From NCBI GenBank assembly GCA_964391675.1, contig CAYMMX010000005.1, positions 130,532 to 194,531 on the forward strand: 64,000 bases of DNA, written 5' to 3'. The notes under the pieces were generated by a model. The model was not told the DNA's origin. It did not search any database and saw only the letters and a program-made list of their open reading frames with translations. The position numbers and the translations under genes are program-made. Shown in pieces: positions 27,716 to 36,732 of the stretch; position 1 is the stretch's first letter; each line of letters starts with the position of its first letter. The DNA comes from CAYMMX01 sp964391675. Its GTDB lineage: Bacteria; Cyanobacteriota; Vampirovibrionia; Gastranaerophilales; Gastranaerophilaceae.

Positions 27716-28126
27716 TTAAGAAAACGCCAACAAATCTCTTTTATCAAATCTACTATTTAAGGCTTCTTCGATTAAGTTTTCTTTTGAGATATTAATGTAA
27801 GCAATAAGAACAACAAAAGCTATTGCAAATAAGTTAGTCAACCAATCGTATACATCACAACTTCGCAAAGAAAGAAAAGATTGAACACCTTCAGAAACAG
27901 CGGCAAAAACTCCGCCAAAAGTTAAAAGGAAGAAAAAGAATTTATTAATATTTTTTTTACCAAAGAAAACGATAAAAGTTTTAATAGATAGAGCGGTTAA
28001 AAGGGAAAAACCTAAAAAATGGTAAAGTTTATCAATTCCATCAGGCACTGTAATAGGTAGCAAATCAAGAGCTATTCCTGAAGCTAAAACACAAATGAAC
28101 ACAATCAGCATAAAAGTTTTCTTCAT
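27716..28126 (-). CDS. VanZ-family membrane protein
   Basis: 136 residues with four hydrophobic segments. The VanZ hallmark residues are present: DKLYHFLGFSLL (about 32-43) and SEGVQSFLSLRSCDVYDWLTN (about 79-98; Glu-x-x-Q and the D-x-x-D-x-x-x-N block). Proteins of this type occur in polysaccharide clusters and near exosortase systems; their biochemical role is unclear. It lies between the dehydrogenase and the toroid protein, on the same strand. Confidence 0.8.
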   Translation of the reverse strand: MKKTFMLIVFICVLASGIALDLLPITVPDGIDKLYHFLGFSLLTALSIKTFIVFFGKKNINKFFFFLLTFGGVFAAVSEGVQSFLSLRSCDVYDWLTNLFAIAFVVLIAYINISKENLIEEALNSRFDKRDLLAFS

Positions 28127-28317
28127 TAAAATTCACTTCTTAATGTAAAATACGAACTATATTAGTATACAAATAACACTTATTAAATATATTCCCTAAT
28201 AACACATGCCCCTAACCATATAAGTAATGTTTAAAATGATAAAATCTGTTATAATCCAATTAATTCGTGATAAAATTCACGTTTACAAAAAGTAATATTA
28301 ACCTCGGGAAACGTACA

Positions 28318-29490
28318 CTAGAAAGGATTTATGTATTTTTTACTTAAGGCAAAAAACATCCACGCTTGCGCCCATCTTATATAAGGAATTCTATTCCAAA
28401 AATATTTGTTTTTTCTAAAATAAAAATAACCTTTTTTTGATTGGAAAATTTTTACAAGCTCAAGAGTTTTTGTTTCAACAATATTTAATTTTTTTTGACA
28501 TTTAAGTATTTGAGACATTTTAATTTTATCTAATACAATTAAAGTTTCAGCGATTACATGAATGTCTATCGGAAAAAGCTTATTGTGATAATATTTTGGT
28601 ATACCGTCCTGTGTAAATAAATTTTCTAGATAATATTCAATAACCTTTTTTGTTATATCGTGTAAATCAATGTCTTCAATATTATTTTGGATATCAATTA
28701 AGCTTTCTATGTTAAAAGCTGTATGAAAGTTATCTATCCATCGGTGAAAAGGTTTAATCCCATATGGCCAAGAATTATTTTTATTGATATCTTTAATAGA
28801 GAAATTTACTGATTTTTTAATTTTATTTTTTAATTCATCAGAAGGGAAGTATTTATTAATTTCACTTAAAAAACTTGCAGTCAGAAGGTTTGCATTATGA
28901 ACTTTAGTATTTTCTTTAGGAATATATGCAAAGCATAGAGAATCTTTATCTTCTGTCAGAATAAGTTCATTTAGTATAAATTCGGAGATTTGCCTTGCAA
29001 GATTAAGAGCTTCATTGTTGTTAAAAGTTTTATAATATTCAATCAAAGCTTTACCAACATAAACCGAGGTAACTGTATTTGGTGCTCCGATAGGTACGAA
29101 AAAAGCTCTTGCTTGCCAATCAAAATTATATCCCCAAGCGATTCCTTTTTCGCGTTTTATAGCACATCCTTTTAACTTTTGATAAAGCTTTTGCACTTCT
29201 TCTTTATATTTTTCATCCTTTGTAGTTTTAAACAGATTTAAATTGCCAAGAAGAAACAATGCTCCAGCTTTGGGGTTAAAACCTTTTGGTATAAGAAAAA
29301 TTTTTCTGAAATTAATAGGTGAGAGTTTGCAAAATTGTATTAAACAAAGCCTGAAGAATCTTGATTTATATAAAACAGTATTTTTAAACAATTTGCTGTT
29401 TAGTCCGTCAAAAAGGTCATTACCTTCGTAATTATTTTTTTTAACGTATTCAAAAAGTTTTTGGAAGGAATCATTTAAGCAAATTGTCAT
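28318..29490 (-). CDS. Alpha/alpha-toroid protein of polysaccharide loci
   Basis: 390 residues, with an excellent ribosome binding site (GGAGGAGATTT). The repeated helices with aromatic-rich turns (GIAWGYNFDWQARAFF, SWPYGIKPFHRWIDNFHTAF, YIRWAQAWMFFAL) suggest an (alpha/alpha)6 toroid, the fold of many glycoside hydrolases and lyases. Relatives in exopolysaccharide clusters are often labelled delta-aminolevulinic acid dehydratase, which is almost certainly a mis-transfer. A likely role is processing or modification of the polymer or its lipid-linked repeat. The start overlaps the end of the upstream glycosyltransferase gene by 20 bases. Confidence 0.6.
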   Translation of the reverse strand: MTICLNDSFQKLFEYVKKNNYEGNDLFDGLNSKLFKNTVLYKSRFFRLCLIQFCKLSPINFRKIFLIPKGFNPKAGALFLLGNLNLFKTTKDEKYKEEVQKLYQKLKGCAIKREKGIAWGYNFDWQARAFFVPIGAPNTVTSVYVGKALIEYYKTFNNNEALNLARQISEFILNELILTEDKDSLCFAYIPKENTKVHNANLLTASFLSEINKYFPSDELKNKIKKSVNFSIKDINKNNSWPYGIKPFHRWIDNFHTAFNIESLIDIQNNIEDIDLHDITKKVIEYYLENLFTQDGIPKYYHNKLFPIDIHVIAETLIVLDKIKMSQILKCQKKLNIVETKTLELVKIFQSKKGYFYFRKNKYFWNRIPYIRWAQAWMFFALSKKYINPF

Positions 29491-30526
29491 AAATCTCCTC
29501 CAATTGTTTTGTAATTACCTTAATATCGAATTTTTCTTTAGCTATTCTGTAACTTTCTTTTCCCATGTTTTCTCGGAGTTGTTCATCCGAGGCTAGAATA
29601 TCAATTCTTTCGGCAAGTGCTTTAAAATCTCCGGGTTGAATTAAAAAACCGTTAAATCCATTTTCTACGGCTTCGGGAATCCCGCCGACAGGAGTTGAGA
29701 TTACAGGCATACCATATGCCATCGCTTCAAGAATAGAAATAGGCAGACCTTCGTTATAAGAAGGAAGAATTAAAGCGTTAGAATTTTTAAACACTTCTAT
29801 TTTTTCTTCGCCTGAAATCCAACCTTTAATAATAATTTTATCTTGCAAATTATTATCAATTACCAGTTTTTTAAACTCTTCGATATTACCGTCACCATAG
29901 AGGTTTATTTGAACAGCTTTATTTGTAATATATTTTCCTGCTTCTATGATGTCATAAACACCTTTTCGCTTGCCTAAGTGGCCCATAAATAAAAAGTTTG
30001 TTTTATCAGAATTTGTTTGATTCAGTTCTTTTATAATTGTTGGATTATATAGGATTTTAACATTTGGATTTAAGGAAATTTTTAAAACCTTATCCTTCCA
30101 TTGCTTTGATAAAACTATAACTAAATCACTGGAATTAAGCGTTTTGGTAATTATTTTTTTAATAAAGGTAGGGGATTTTTGATAAAAAATATCAAATTCT
30201 GCACCATGAATATGTAATAATATTTTTTTATTAAAAATTTTTGCTATTACTGCAACAAAAAACTTCCTTAAAAAACTACCCCTAGAGGCAGTATGAATAT
30301 GAACCAGTTTAATATTTTTATTTGTGATTAATTGAAAAATGTATTTAATTGAAAAGAAAAAGTAAAAAAATAGCTGAAATAAAATATTTTTACCCTTATA
30401 ACTTGCAAAATATATAATTTGATTATTATATAAACCATTATCGTAATAAAGCTTGATTACAGAAGCAATTCCACCTTTGAAATTCATATCAGGAGCTATC
30501 ATTAAAATTTTCGGTTTATTTTTCAT
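29471..30526 (-). CDS. Family 4 glycosyltransferase
   Basis: 351 residues from the ATG at 30526 (GGTGA five bases upstream); the in-frame GTG at 30535 is less likely. GT-B fold. The N-terminal acceptor domain starts with MIAPDMNFKGGIASVI and includes HIHGAEFD. The C-terminal nucleotide-sugar domain has FLFMGHLGKRKGVYDII, LYGDGNIEEF, and the E-x7-E motif in YNEGLPISILEAMAYGMPV. It is part of the polysaccharide operon and overlaps the CapK-like gene by 11 bases. Sugar donor and acceptor are unknown. Confidence 0.88.
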   Translation of the reverse strand: MKNKPKILMIAPDMNFKGGIASVIKLYYDNGLYNNQIIYFASYKGKNILFQLFFYFFFSIKYIFQLITNKNIKLVHIHTASRGSFLRKFFVAVIAKIFNKKILLHIHGAEFDIFYQKSPTFIKKIITKTLNSSDLVIVLSKQWKDKVLKISLNPNVKILYNPTIIKELNQTNSDKTNFLFMGHLGKRKGVYDIIEAGKYITNKAVQINLYGDGNIEEFKKLVIDNNLQDKIIIKGWISGEEKIEVFKNSNALILPSYNEGLPISILEAMAYGMPVISTPVGGIPEAVENGFNGFLIQPGDFKALAERIDILASDEQLRENMGKESYRIAKEKFDIKVITKQLEEIYDNLLK

Positions 30527-31838
30527 TATTTTCACCTATAACTTTGTTGATTACTGCCTGAAATTTACCATTTGGGCCTCTTGTAATTAAATCTACCTCT
30601 TTAATTATCACCTTCATATCCGGTGATGTATGCTCAATAATATTTTTTATTAGTTGTTCTTTGTCTTTTACAGAGAAGTTACCGTTCGTTACAACTTTTA
30701 TGATTAATTCTCCTATTTTTTCTTGTATTATTTGTGATTCTATTATTCCATTAATACCTCTTGTAAAATGATCAAATGCTGTAATTTTAATTCCATCATT
30801 TGTTGCATAATAGTAATTAGTTTCTCGTCCTTGAATTGTTGAAACTACTCTAAAATTACGACCACATTTGCATTTTTCATTTTTTAATTCTACTATATCA
30901 CCTGTTTTATATCTTATTAATGGCATAATATAGTTATCTAAACCAGTTCCTACAAGTTCAATCCCATTTTCTGTATCAATTGTCTCTACAATTGAATAAT
31001 CTTCAATAATATGATAAGTTCCTTTTTCGCATTGTCCGATAGCAGCAACTCTTTCAGCTTGACCGTACCAATCATAGATTTTGCAGTTAAAAGTTTTTTC
31101 TATCAATTCCCTTTGTTCATCTTTTAATTTTTCAGATGAGGTAAAAATTGCTTTTAACGGATATTTTTCATTCAAGTTGCCCAAAAAACTTGCTAACAAA
31201 TAAATAGATGAAGGGTAAGCAAAAATAACTTCCGGTTTAAATTCTTTAATTTTATTAATATAAATTCCAGCAGTTTTGGTTGACAAATGATAAGAAGACA
31301 TCAATAATTCTTTATTTGCAGGGTTATATTCCCAAAAAGGAGGGTTTTGTTGTTCAATAGGAACTATAATCTGTCCTCTTAAAGTTAATCGTTTTAACCC
31401 AAAATCGCCTACATTTCTATAATGTCGCCATAAAAAAATATTTTCAAAATTTATCGAATGATAATCCCTGTATAAATTTAAAGGAGTTCCTGTTGTTCCA
31501 CTGGTTTGGCCTACATTACATAAAAATTTAAATCTGTTTTTTGCAATAAGTTTATCTTGATTTGCCCTTATAATATATTTATCAAGGTATGGCAATTTTT
31601 TTAAATCTTCTTTTGTTTGAATATCAGAAGGTTTAAATTTCAAATTATCAAACATTTCCCTGTAGTAAGGGACGTTTTTATAACAATGTTTTATGAGTTT
31701 TTGTAATTTTTTATTTTGCAACTCTTCAAGTTCTTTTTGCGAAAAATATTGTGATTTTTCCATTTTTTTATATAGGCTATTAAATGTAAAACTTTGCCTA
31801 ATCTTTTTTTTAAAATAGTATTTTATTTTTTTAATCAT
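30516..31838 (-). CDS. CapK/phenylacetate-CoA-ligase-like adenylate-forming protein
   Basis: 440 residues. The adenylate-forming signature TSGTTGTPLNLY (about 112-123) and the second block DWYGQAERVA followed by YKTGDIV place it in the CapK/PaaK-like branch of AMP-dependent synthetases. CKCGR adds a short Cys motif. CapK homologues in capsule loci are thought to activate a carboxylate for transfer to the polymer, but few are characterised. It abuts the formyltransferase-like gene with no gap, so the two may act on the same modification. The substrate is unknown. Confidence 0.85.
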   Translation of the reverse strand: MIKKIKYYFKKKIRQSFTFNSLYKKMEKSQYFSQKELEELQNKKLQKLIKHCYKNVPYYREMFDNLKFKPSDIQTKEDLKKLPYLDKYIIRANQDKLIAKNRFKFLCNVGQTSGTTGTPLNLYRDYHSINFENIFLWRHYRNVGDFGLKRLTLRGQIIVPIEQQNPPFWEYNPANKELLMSSYHLSTKTAGIYINKIKEFKPEVIFAYPSSIYLLASFLGNLNEKYPLKAIFTSSEKLKDEQRELIEKTFNCKIYDWYGQAERVAAIGQCEKGTYHIIEDYSIVETIDTENGIELVGTGLDNYIMPLIRYKTGDIVELKNEKCKCGRNFRVVSTIQGRETNYYYATNDGIKITAFDHFTRGINGIIESQIIQEKIGELIIKVVTNGNFSVKDKEQLIKNIIEHTSPDMKVIIKEVDLITRGPNGKFQAVINKVIGENNEK

Positions 31839-32927
31839 TTATTTTAAAATCTCTTTCTCAATATAATTAATTAAAAACTTATGCATTGAATAAAAAGTCA
31901 AACCAGATAATTTATCGTTTAATATAGGCTTTTGATTACTACAAATTAAATTTATTGAATCTAATATTCTATTTTCCATATTTTCTTTAATTTTTTTCTT
32001 TATCTGTTTAATTTTGTTATTCTCTTTAATTATATTATTATAGGAATATATTTTTATAATACTGCCTGTATCTACTTCTTTATTAATAAAGTGTGTAGTT
32101 GCACATATCGGAAAATCGAATAATAATGAATATTCTAAGGTCGATTTACCTCTTATAAATGGTAATACTCCCCAATGATCATTTATAAGTCCTATTTTAA
32201 AACCGTCTATTATATTTTCTTTAATTATAAAACCTAATTTATGAAACCCTAAATCTAATTCATTATTTTTTAATATTTTTGTAATTTTCCCGTTTTTATA
32301 ATCAATATTTATTATTTTATATGGAAAATAAACTCCTTTTAAAAAATTGAATACCTTAAAAAATATTCCGCTTTTTAAGAATAACTTTCTTTTAATTTCC
32401 GTATCATGTGTTAATGAAAAAACTTTAACATCTAAATTTTGTTGCTTTAACTTTAAATAAACATTTTTAAATAGAAATGGTGGGCCAATAAGTCCTATTT
32501 TAAAATCTTTTTGTTTTGCTCCCGTATTTATTTGAGACATATTATTTTTTATTAAAAATTTTTCTACATCTTCTTTTTTACATAACGGGAAAGGATGAAT
32601 TTTGTTTAATGTATTTTGCTTGAATTTTTCAAATATTGTATAATATTCTTGTAAATATTTTTTATCATTGTTGTAAAACCATAAAAATTCGTTAAAATAT
32701 CTAATATCTTGAGTTATTATATATCCCTGCACTAAAAATTTTATTATATTTTGTTTTTGATAAATTTCCAGTTTTTTATTTCTTTTAAAATGAATTTTAA
32801 ATAAAAGTTCTTCAAAAAACAAAGGGTTACTTTTGAATAAATTTTGTATTATATTCCAATCATCAAAATTCTTATTTAATAAAGTTTCTATATTAATACT
32901 ATATTCTAATTCATTTTTAGCTTTCAT
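31839..32927 (-). CDS. Formyltransferase-like protein with helical N-terminal extension
   Basis: 362 residues. Residues about 142-300 resemble the folate-dependent formyltransferase fold (Fmt, PurN, ArnA). The catalytic signature is visible as LINDHWGVLPFIRGKS (N249, H251) with TTHFINKEVDTGSII (D286). The first 135 residues are helical and unassigned. Sugar formyltransferases make N-formylated deoxysugars in O-antigens, so a role in polymer decoration is plausible. Formylation of something attached by the adjacent CapK-like enzyme is another option. The gene overlaps the deacetylase-like gene by 11 bases and abuts the CapK-like gene. Base composition is even lower in GC than the surrounding genes. 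Confidence 0.7.
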   Translation of the reverse strand: MKAKNELEYSINIETLLNKNFDDWNIIQNLFKSNPLFFEELLFKIHFKRNKKLEIYQKQNIIKFLVQGYIITQDIRYFNEFLWFYNNDKKYLQEYYTIFEKFKQNTLNKIHPFPLCKKEDVEKFLIKNNMSQINTGAKQKDFKIGLIGPPFLFKNVYLKLKQQNLDVKVFSLTHDTEIKRKLFLKSGIFFKVFNFLKGVYFPYKIINIDYKNGKITKILKNNELDLGFHKLGFIIKENIIDGFKIGLINDHWGVLPFIRGKSTLEYSLLFDFPICATTHFINKEVDTGSIIKIYSYNNIIKENNKIKQIKKKIKENMENRILDSINLICSNQKPILNDKLSGLTFYSMHKFLINYIEKEILK

Positions 32928-34041
32928 ATTTATATTTTACAATAAATTTGTTATCTTTAGCCATTTTTATAAATTCTGTAAAGGTTATAAATTTTATATT
33001 TTCTTTGGGATGTTTAATAATATATTCTAAGAATTTTTCTATATTTTTATAATTATCAATATAATCTTTAGTATGAGATTCTATAATAATTGGAATGTTT
33101 TCCACTTCAAGTTTTTCTAATTCATTTATAATTTTATCAAATGACTTTTTAAAATATTCAAAAGGTTGATTGCCAATTTTTAAATGAGTAGAGTATGGAT
33201 TTAACAAGTTGTTATTAAATTTATTCCTAGCGATTGGATTCAATTTTCTAATTTCATTTGGTATTTTTTCTTGTTTTATTTGATTATTAAATATTTTATT
33301 AAATATTTTTCTTTTTAAAATATGTGAAAATAATTTTGATAAAGTTATTATATCAGGTGAATATTCTAAAAGAGGCAATAAAATAATATTATTTTTTTGA
33401 GGCGATAATTTCGTTATATCTTTAAAATCCGGATAATAAGGATATACTGATTCTTCAAGATTTCTATAATCAACATTTAAATTAGGAATATATAATCCTT
33501 TTTTAATTCCCACAACTAACTCTATGTCATTTTTAGATAAAAGATTAAACAATATTTCTGAAGGTTGCATTCCCCAAGATCCGGGTTTAAATGAAATTAT
33601 TTTGTGTTGGGGATCAATAAATTTAAATAAATCATTTAGATATTTTATAGATTTTTGTATTAAATTTTTTTGGATTATTTCATCATAATTCCCGATATTC
33701 CAATCATTATCGACATAAAAATAGTGCCCGTCGTATTTTGCATTAACCCATTGCGGATGTAAATGTAGTTGTACATCAAATCCATTGTATTTCATAAGCT
33801 TAACCGTATTATCCCAAAGTTCTTTTTGAATTTCAATTTCAGGATAATTGCTATATTCAATAAATTTAAGTTGTTGAGCAACATCAACCATAAAAGTCAT
33901 CTTTATATTTAATTTTTTGCATAAATTCATTAAAAATAATGATGGAAGATATTGTAATTCGGCAACATTACCTAAACCATTCCCTTTTAATTCCCAATCA
34001 TCTTCCAGTATTATATAAAAATTTTTCGATTTTTTATTCAT
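32917..34041 (-). CDS. Polysaccharide-deacetylase-like (NodB-fold) protein
   Basis: 374 residues, no signal peptide, so probably cytoplasmic. ILEDDWE (D14, D15) matches the catalytic Asp pair near the start of carbohydrate esterase family 4 domains. MTFMVDVAQQL is the following strand, and VQLHLHPQW (H93, H95) supplies metal-ligand histidines. ISFKPGSWGMQP and PIIIESHTKDY fit later motifs. ArnD-type enzymes of this fold deformylate an amino sugar on a lipid carrier; the adjacent formyltransferase-like gene makes that parallel attractive but unproven. AGAGGAATAA precedes the ATG. Confidence 0.7.
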   Translation of the reverse strand: MNKKSKNFYIILEDDWELKGNGLGNVAELQYLPSLFLMNLCKKLNIKMTFMVDVAQQLKFIEYSNYPEIEIQKELWDNTVKLMKYNGFDVQLHLHPQWVNAKYDGHYFYVDNDWNIGNYDEIIQKNLIQKSIKYLNDLFKFIDPQHKIISFKPGSWGMQPSEILFNLLSKNDIELVVGIKKGLYIPNLNVDYRNLEESVYPYYPDFKDITKLSPQKNNIILLPLLEYSPDIITLSKLFSHILKRKIFNKIFNNQIKQEKIPNEIRKLNPIARNKFNNNLLNPYSTHLKIGNQPFEYFKKSFDKIINELEKLEVENIPIIIESHTKDYIDNYKNIEKFLEYIIKHPKENIKFITFTEFIKMAKDNKFIVKYKYES

Positions 34042-34053
34042 TTATTCCTCTTA

Positions 34054-34502
34054 CTACTTATAATCATTAATATTTATATTTTCTTTGATAATTTTAGCCG
34101 GAACACCAGCAACAAGGCAATTACTAGGAACATCCTTTATTACTACCGAATTAGCACCTATAACAACATTATCACCGATTATTACAGGTCCTAAAATTTT
34201 AGCCCCCCCCCCCCGATTAAAACATTATTACCAACTTTTGGTACTTCATATTTCTTACTGGTTCCTCCGATAGTTACTTGTTGGGATATAAGGCAATTTT
34301 CCCCAATAACGCATCGAGGATGAATAACTATTCCTAGTCCTCCGTAGCCTAATATTGTATTTTTACCTATCTTTGTTGATGGCGGAATATTACAAGCAAA
34401 AGTAATCCTAATAAACCATTTAATTAAGCTTGGAACAATTGGAATATGATATAAATATAATTTTCTTGATATGGTATATAATAAATAAACTATTTTATGC
34501 AT
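34054..34502 (-). CDS. Hexapeptide-repeat O-acetyltransferase, frameshifted at a 12-G tract (probable phase-variable gene)
   Basis: The N-terminal part (ATG at 34502) reads as a serine-acetyltransferase-like left-handed beta-helix: STKIGKNTILGYGGLGIVIHP, CVIGENCLISQQVTIGG, VGNNVLIGGG. At 34203-34214 a run of 12 C (12 G on the coding strand) shifts the frame, giving a stop after GGGGLKF at residue 103. The other frame continues perfectly: AKILGPVIIGDNVVIGANSVVIKDV, then CLVAGVPAKIIKE, ending at TAG 34054-34056. Ten or thirteen G would restore one frame; ten gives the canonical IGxGAKILG. The intact product would be about 148 residues. Either slipped-strand switching or a homopolymer sequencing error explains this. 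Confidence 0.8.
34203..34214 (-). repeat. Poly-G tract (12 nt) within acetyltransferase gene
   Basis: Twelve consecutive C on the plus strand, in a region where single G/C runs longer than five are otherwise absent. It lies at the codons for the Gly-rich turn of the beta-helix. The length is 3n, putting the 3' part of the gene out of frame. Confidence 0.9.
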
Positions 34503-34507
34503 ATTAA

Positions 34508-35614
34508 TTATTCCTCTTTTAATTTTAATAACTTCCTATAAACGTCATAATAATTTTTAGCCATAACTGAAATATCAAAATCTTGAACAAAACTATAGGC
34601 ATTTTCTGCCAATTCTTTCATCCTTGCCCTATTATTATATAAATATTGAATTTTGTCAGCTAAATCTAAATGACTTTCACTTTCAAACAGTAATCCGGTT
34701 TTGCCTGATTCGATTAGTTCGGCAGGACCGTCAATATCACTTGCTATAACAGGTACTTTTGATGCCATTGCCTCAAGGATAACTAAACCTAATCCTTCTT
34801 GTCTGGAAGGTAATACGAAAACATCATAATTTGGTAAGACATATTCTAAATTATATTTTTCTCCTAAAAAATTAATTTTATTTGTAAGATTTTTTTCTTC
34901 TACTAATTTATCTAATATTTTATTGGATTCTTCATTAAATTCTCCTCCGATAAAATCACAGGCAAAATTTAACCCCCTATTTTCGCATTCACTTAATGCT
35001 TTTAATAAAATGTCTTGACCTTTATTTGGAAGCATTAATCTTGCGACATTTACAATTTTTATTTTTTCAGAAGACAAATTATTCGTACGTCCAGTTTTAG
35101 AAAACTTAGCAACATTAATACCATTATAAATTCTTAAAACATTATTTACGTGTTTATTTTTAAATTCATACAAGACTGATTCAGAAATTGCTGTGTTCAT
35201 ATCAACTATTTTACTAATTAAAAAAATCCATAATTTATTATAATTATTAACAACAGTTGTTGCGTGTGTTGTTCTGACTAATTTAATCCAAGGCATTAAC
35301 AATTTACAAAAAAAAGACCATTTCTCACCATGTGAATGAATAATATTAATCCTATTTTTAATAATTATTTTTATTAATTTAAATAGAGTTTTTGGGTGTT
35401 TAAAATCTTTTTTATTGAATATATATATTTGACGGTCTTTTATCAAAGATAATTCTTTTTTTAATTCATCATTTATAATATCTTTAAGTACAACTAATGT
35501 ATAATTAACTTTATCTTCCAATGATTTATCTTGAATTAAATTAAATATCATTGTTTCTGTCCCGCCTAAATTAAGAGTCGTCAACAAATGCATTACATTA
35601 ATCATTTTACTCAT
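34508..35614 (-). CDS. Family 4 glycosyltransferase (paralogue 1)
   Basis: 368 residues, GT-B. N-terminal MHLLTTLNLGGTETMIFNL is the acceptor-side Gly-rich loop; IIHSHGEKWSFF and the donor-side motifs VNVARLMLPNKGQDILLKAL and PSRQEGLGLVILEAMASKVPV (E-x7-E) are intact. It is closely similar to the next upstream gene, including the C-terminal NAYSFVQDFDISVM. Its start overlaps that gene's stop (ATGAGTAA) behind AGGAG. It is a polysaccharide-locus enzyme; donor sugar unknown. Confidence 0.88.
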   Translation of the reverse strand: MSKMINVMHLLTTLNLGGTETMIFNLIQDKSLEDKVNYTLVVLKDIINDELKKELSLIKDRQIYIFNKKDFKHPKTLFKLIKIIIKNRINIIHSHGEKWSFFCKLLMPWIKLVRTTHATTVVNNYNKLWIFLISKIVDMNTAISESVLYEFKNKHVNNVLRIYNGINVAKFSKTGRTNNLSSEKIKIVNVARLMLPNKGQDILLKALSECENRGLNFACDFIGGEFNEESNKILDKLVEEKNLTNKINFLGEKYNLEYVLPNYDVFVLPSRQEGLGLVILEAMASKVPVIASDIDGPAELIESGKTGLLFESESHLDLADKIQYLYNNRARMKELAENAYSFVQDFDISVMAKNYYDVYRKLLKLKEE

Positions 35615-36728
35615 TTACGACTCCTAGTAAATCACAATATATTTTAAAATATTTTTTTTGCATTATTGAAATATCAAAATCTTGAACAAATTTATAAGCA
35701 TTTTCTGCTAAATTTTGCATTACTTCTTTATTATTATATAAATATTGAATCTTGTCGGCTAAATCTTTATAATCATCATTATTAAATAACAACCCTGTTT
35801 CATTATCTTTAATTAATTTGGTAGTCCCTTCAATTTTACTGGCTATTATAGATAATTTAGACGCCATTGCTTCTAACAGAGCCAAGCTAAGACCTTCTGA
35901 CCTTGATGGCAATATAAATATATCGTAATTTGTTAATAATTCTGATATATTATTTTGAACACCTAAAAAATTAACCTCGTTTGCTATATTTTCCTCCCTA
36001 ATTATTTTTTTTACATAACTTTCAGATTCTTTATCAAAAAAATCACCTATAAAGTCACAAGTAATATTCATTCCTCTATTTTTACATTCCGCCAATGCTT
36101 TTAATAAAACATCTTGACCTTTAATGGGAAGACGAAGCCAACCAACATTTACTAATTTAAGAGAAGAATTGTTTTGTAATTTGTTTTTGACACTTTTAAA
36201 TTTACTAATATTTATTCCATTATAAATTATCATGGAATTATTAATTGATTTATTAATAAATTCAGAATAAACAGAATCTGAAACAGCAATATTAGTATTG
36301 ATTAAATTTTTAAGCAAAAGTTTCTCTATAAAATTTGTGTTTGAAATAATATTACAACTATGTGCAGTATAAATGAGCTTTAATTTTGGCATAATAAATT
36401 TACATAACGATGCCATTTTCATACTTCCAATATCATTTGTATGTATTAAATTTATTTTTTCAGATTTTAGTATTTTTATTAATTTTAAAAATACTTTTAA
36501 AATATTATTTTTTTTATCACCTAAAATTATTATTTTATAATCTAGTGAACGCAATTCTTTTATAAATTGTTCATTAACTTCTTTTTTTAAAATTACAAGA
36601 ACATGTTTTACTTTAATATCACTATTAAAATTATTTGCTTCTATTAAATTCTGCATTACTTTTTCAATGCCACCAATATTAAATGTGCATCTTAAATGTA
36701 ATATATTTATTTTTTTATTATCTTCCAT
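35607..36728 (-). CDS. Family 4 glycosyltransferase (paralogue 2)
   Basis: 373 residues, GT-B. HLRCTFNIGGIEKVMQNL opens the acceptor domain; VNVGWLRLPIKGQDVLLKAL and PSRSEGLSLALLEAMASKL carry the donor-site residues including both Glu. Shared words with paralogue 1 (KGQD.LLKAL.EC.NRG, then CDFIG; FVQDFDIS.M) show a tandem duplication. The N-terminal domains are more divergent, so acceptor specificity may have changed. It lies four bases from the GT2 gene. Confidence 0.87.
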   Translation of the reverse strand: MEDNKKINILHLRCTFNIGGIEKVMQNLIEANNFNSDIKVKHVLVILKKEVNEQFIKELRSLDYKIIILGDKKNNILKVFLKLIKILKSEKINLIHTNDIGSMKMASLCKFIMPKLKLIYTAHSCNIISNTNFIEKLLLKNLINTNIAVSDSVYSEFINKSINNSMIIYNGINISKFKSVKNKLQNNSSLKLVNVGWLRLPIKGQDVLLKALAECKNRGMNITCDFIGDFFDKESESYVKKIIREENIANEVNFLGVQNNISELLTNYDIFILPSRSEGLSLALLEAMASKLSIIASKIEGTTKLIKDNETGLLFNNDDYKDLADKIQYLYNNKEVMQNLAENAYKFVQDFDISIMQKKYFKIYCDLLGVVNE

Positions 36729-36732
36729 TTAC

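Noticed and set aside
28318..29490. Delta-aminolevulinic acid dehydratase
   Set aside because: The common label for relatives, but there is no HemB-type zinc or Schiff-base lysine motif; the aromatic helical pattern fits a toroid instead.
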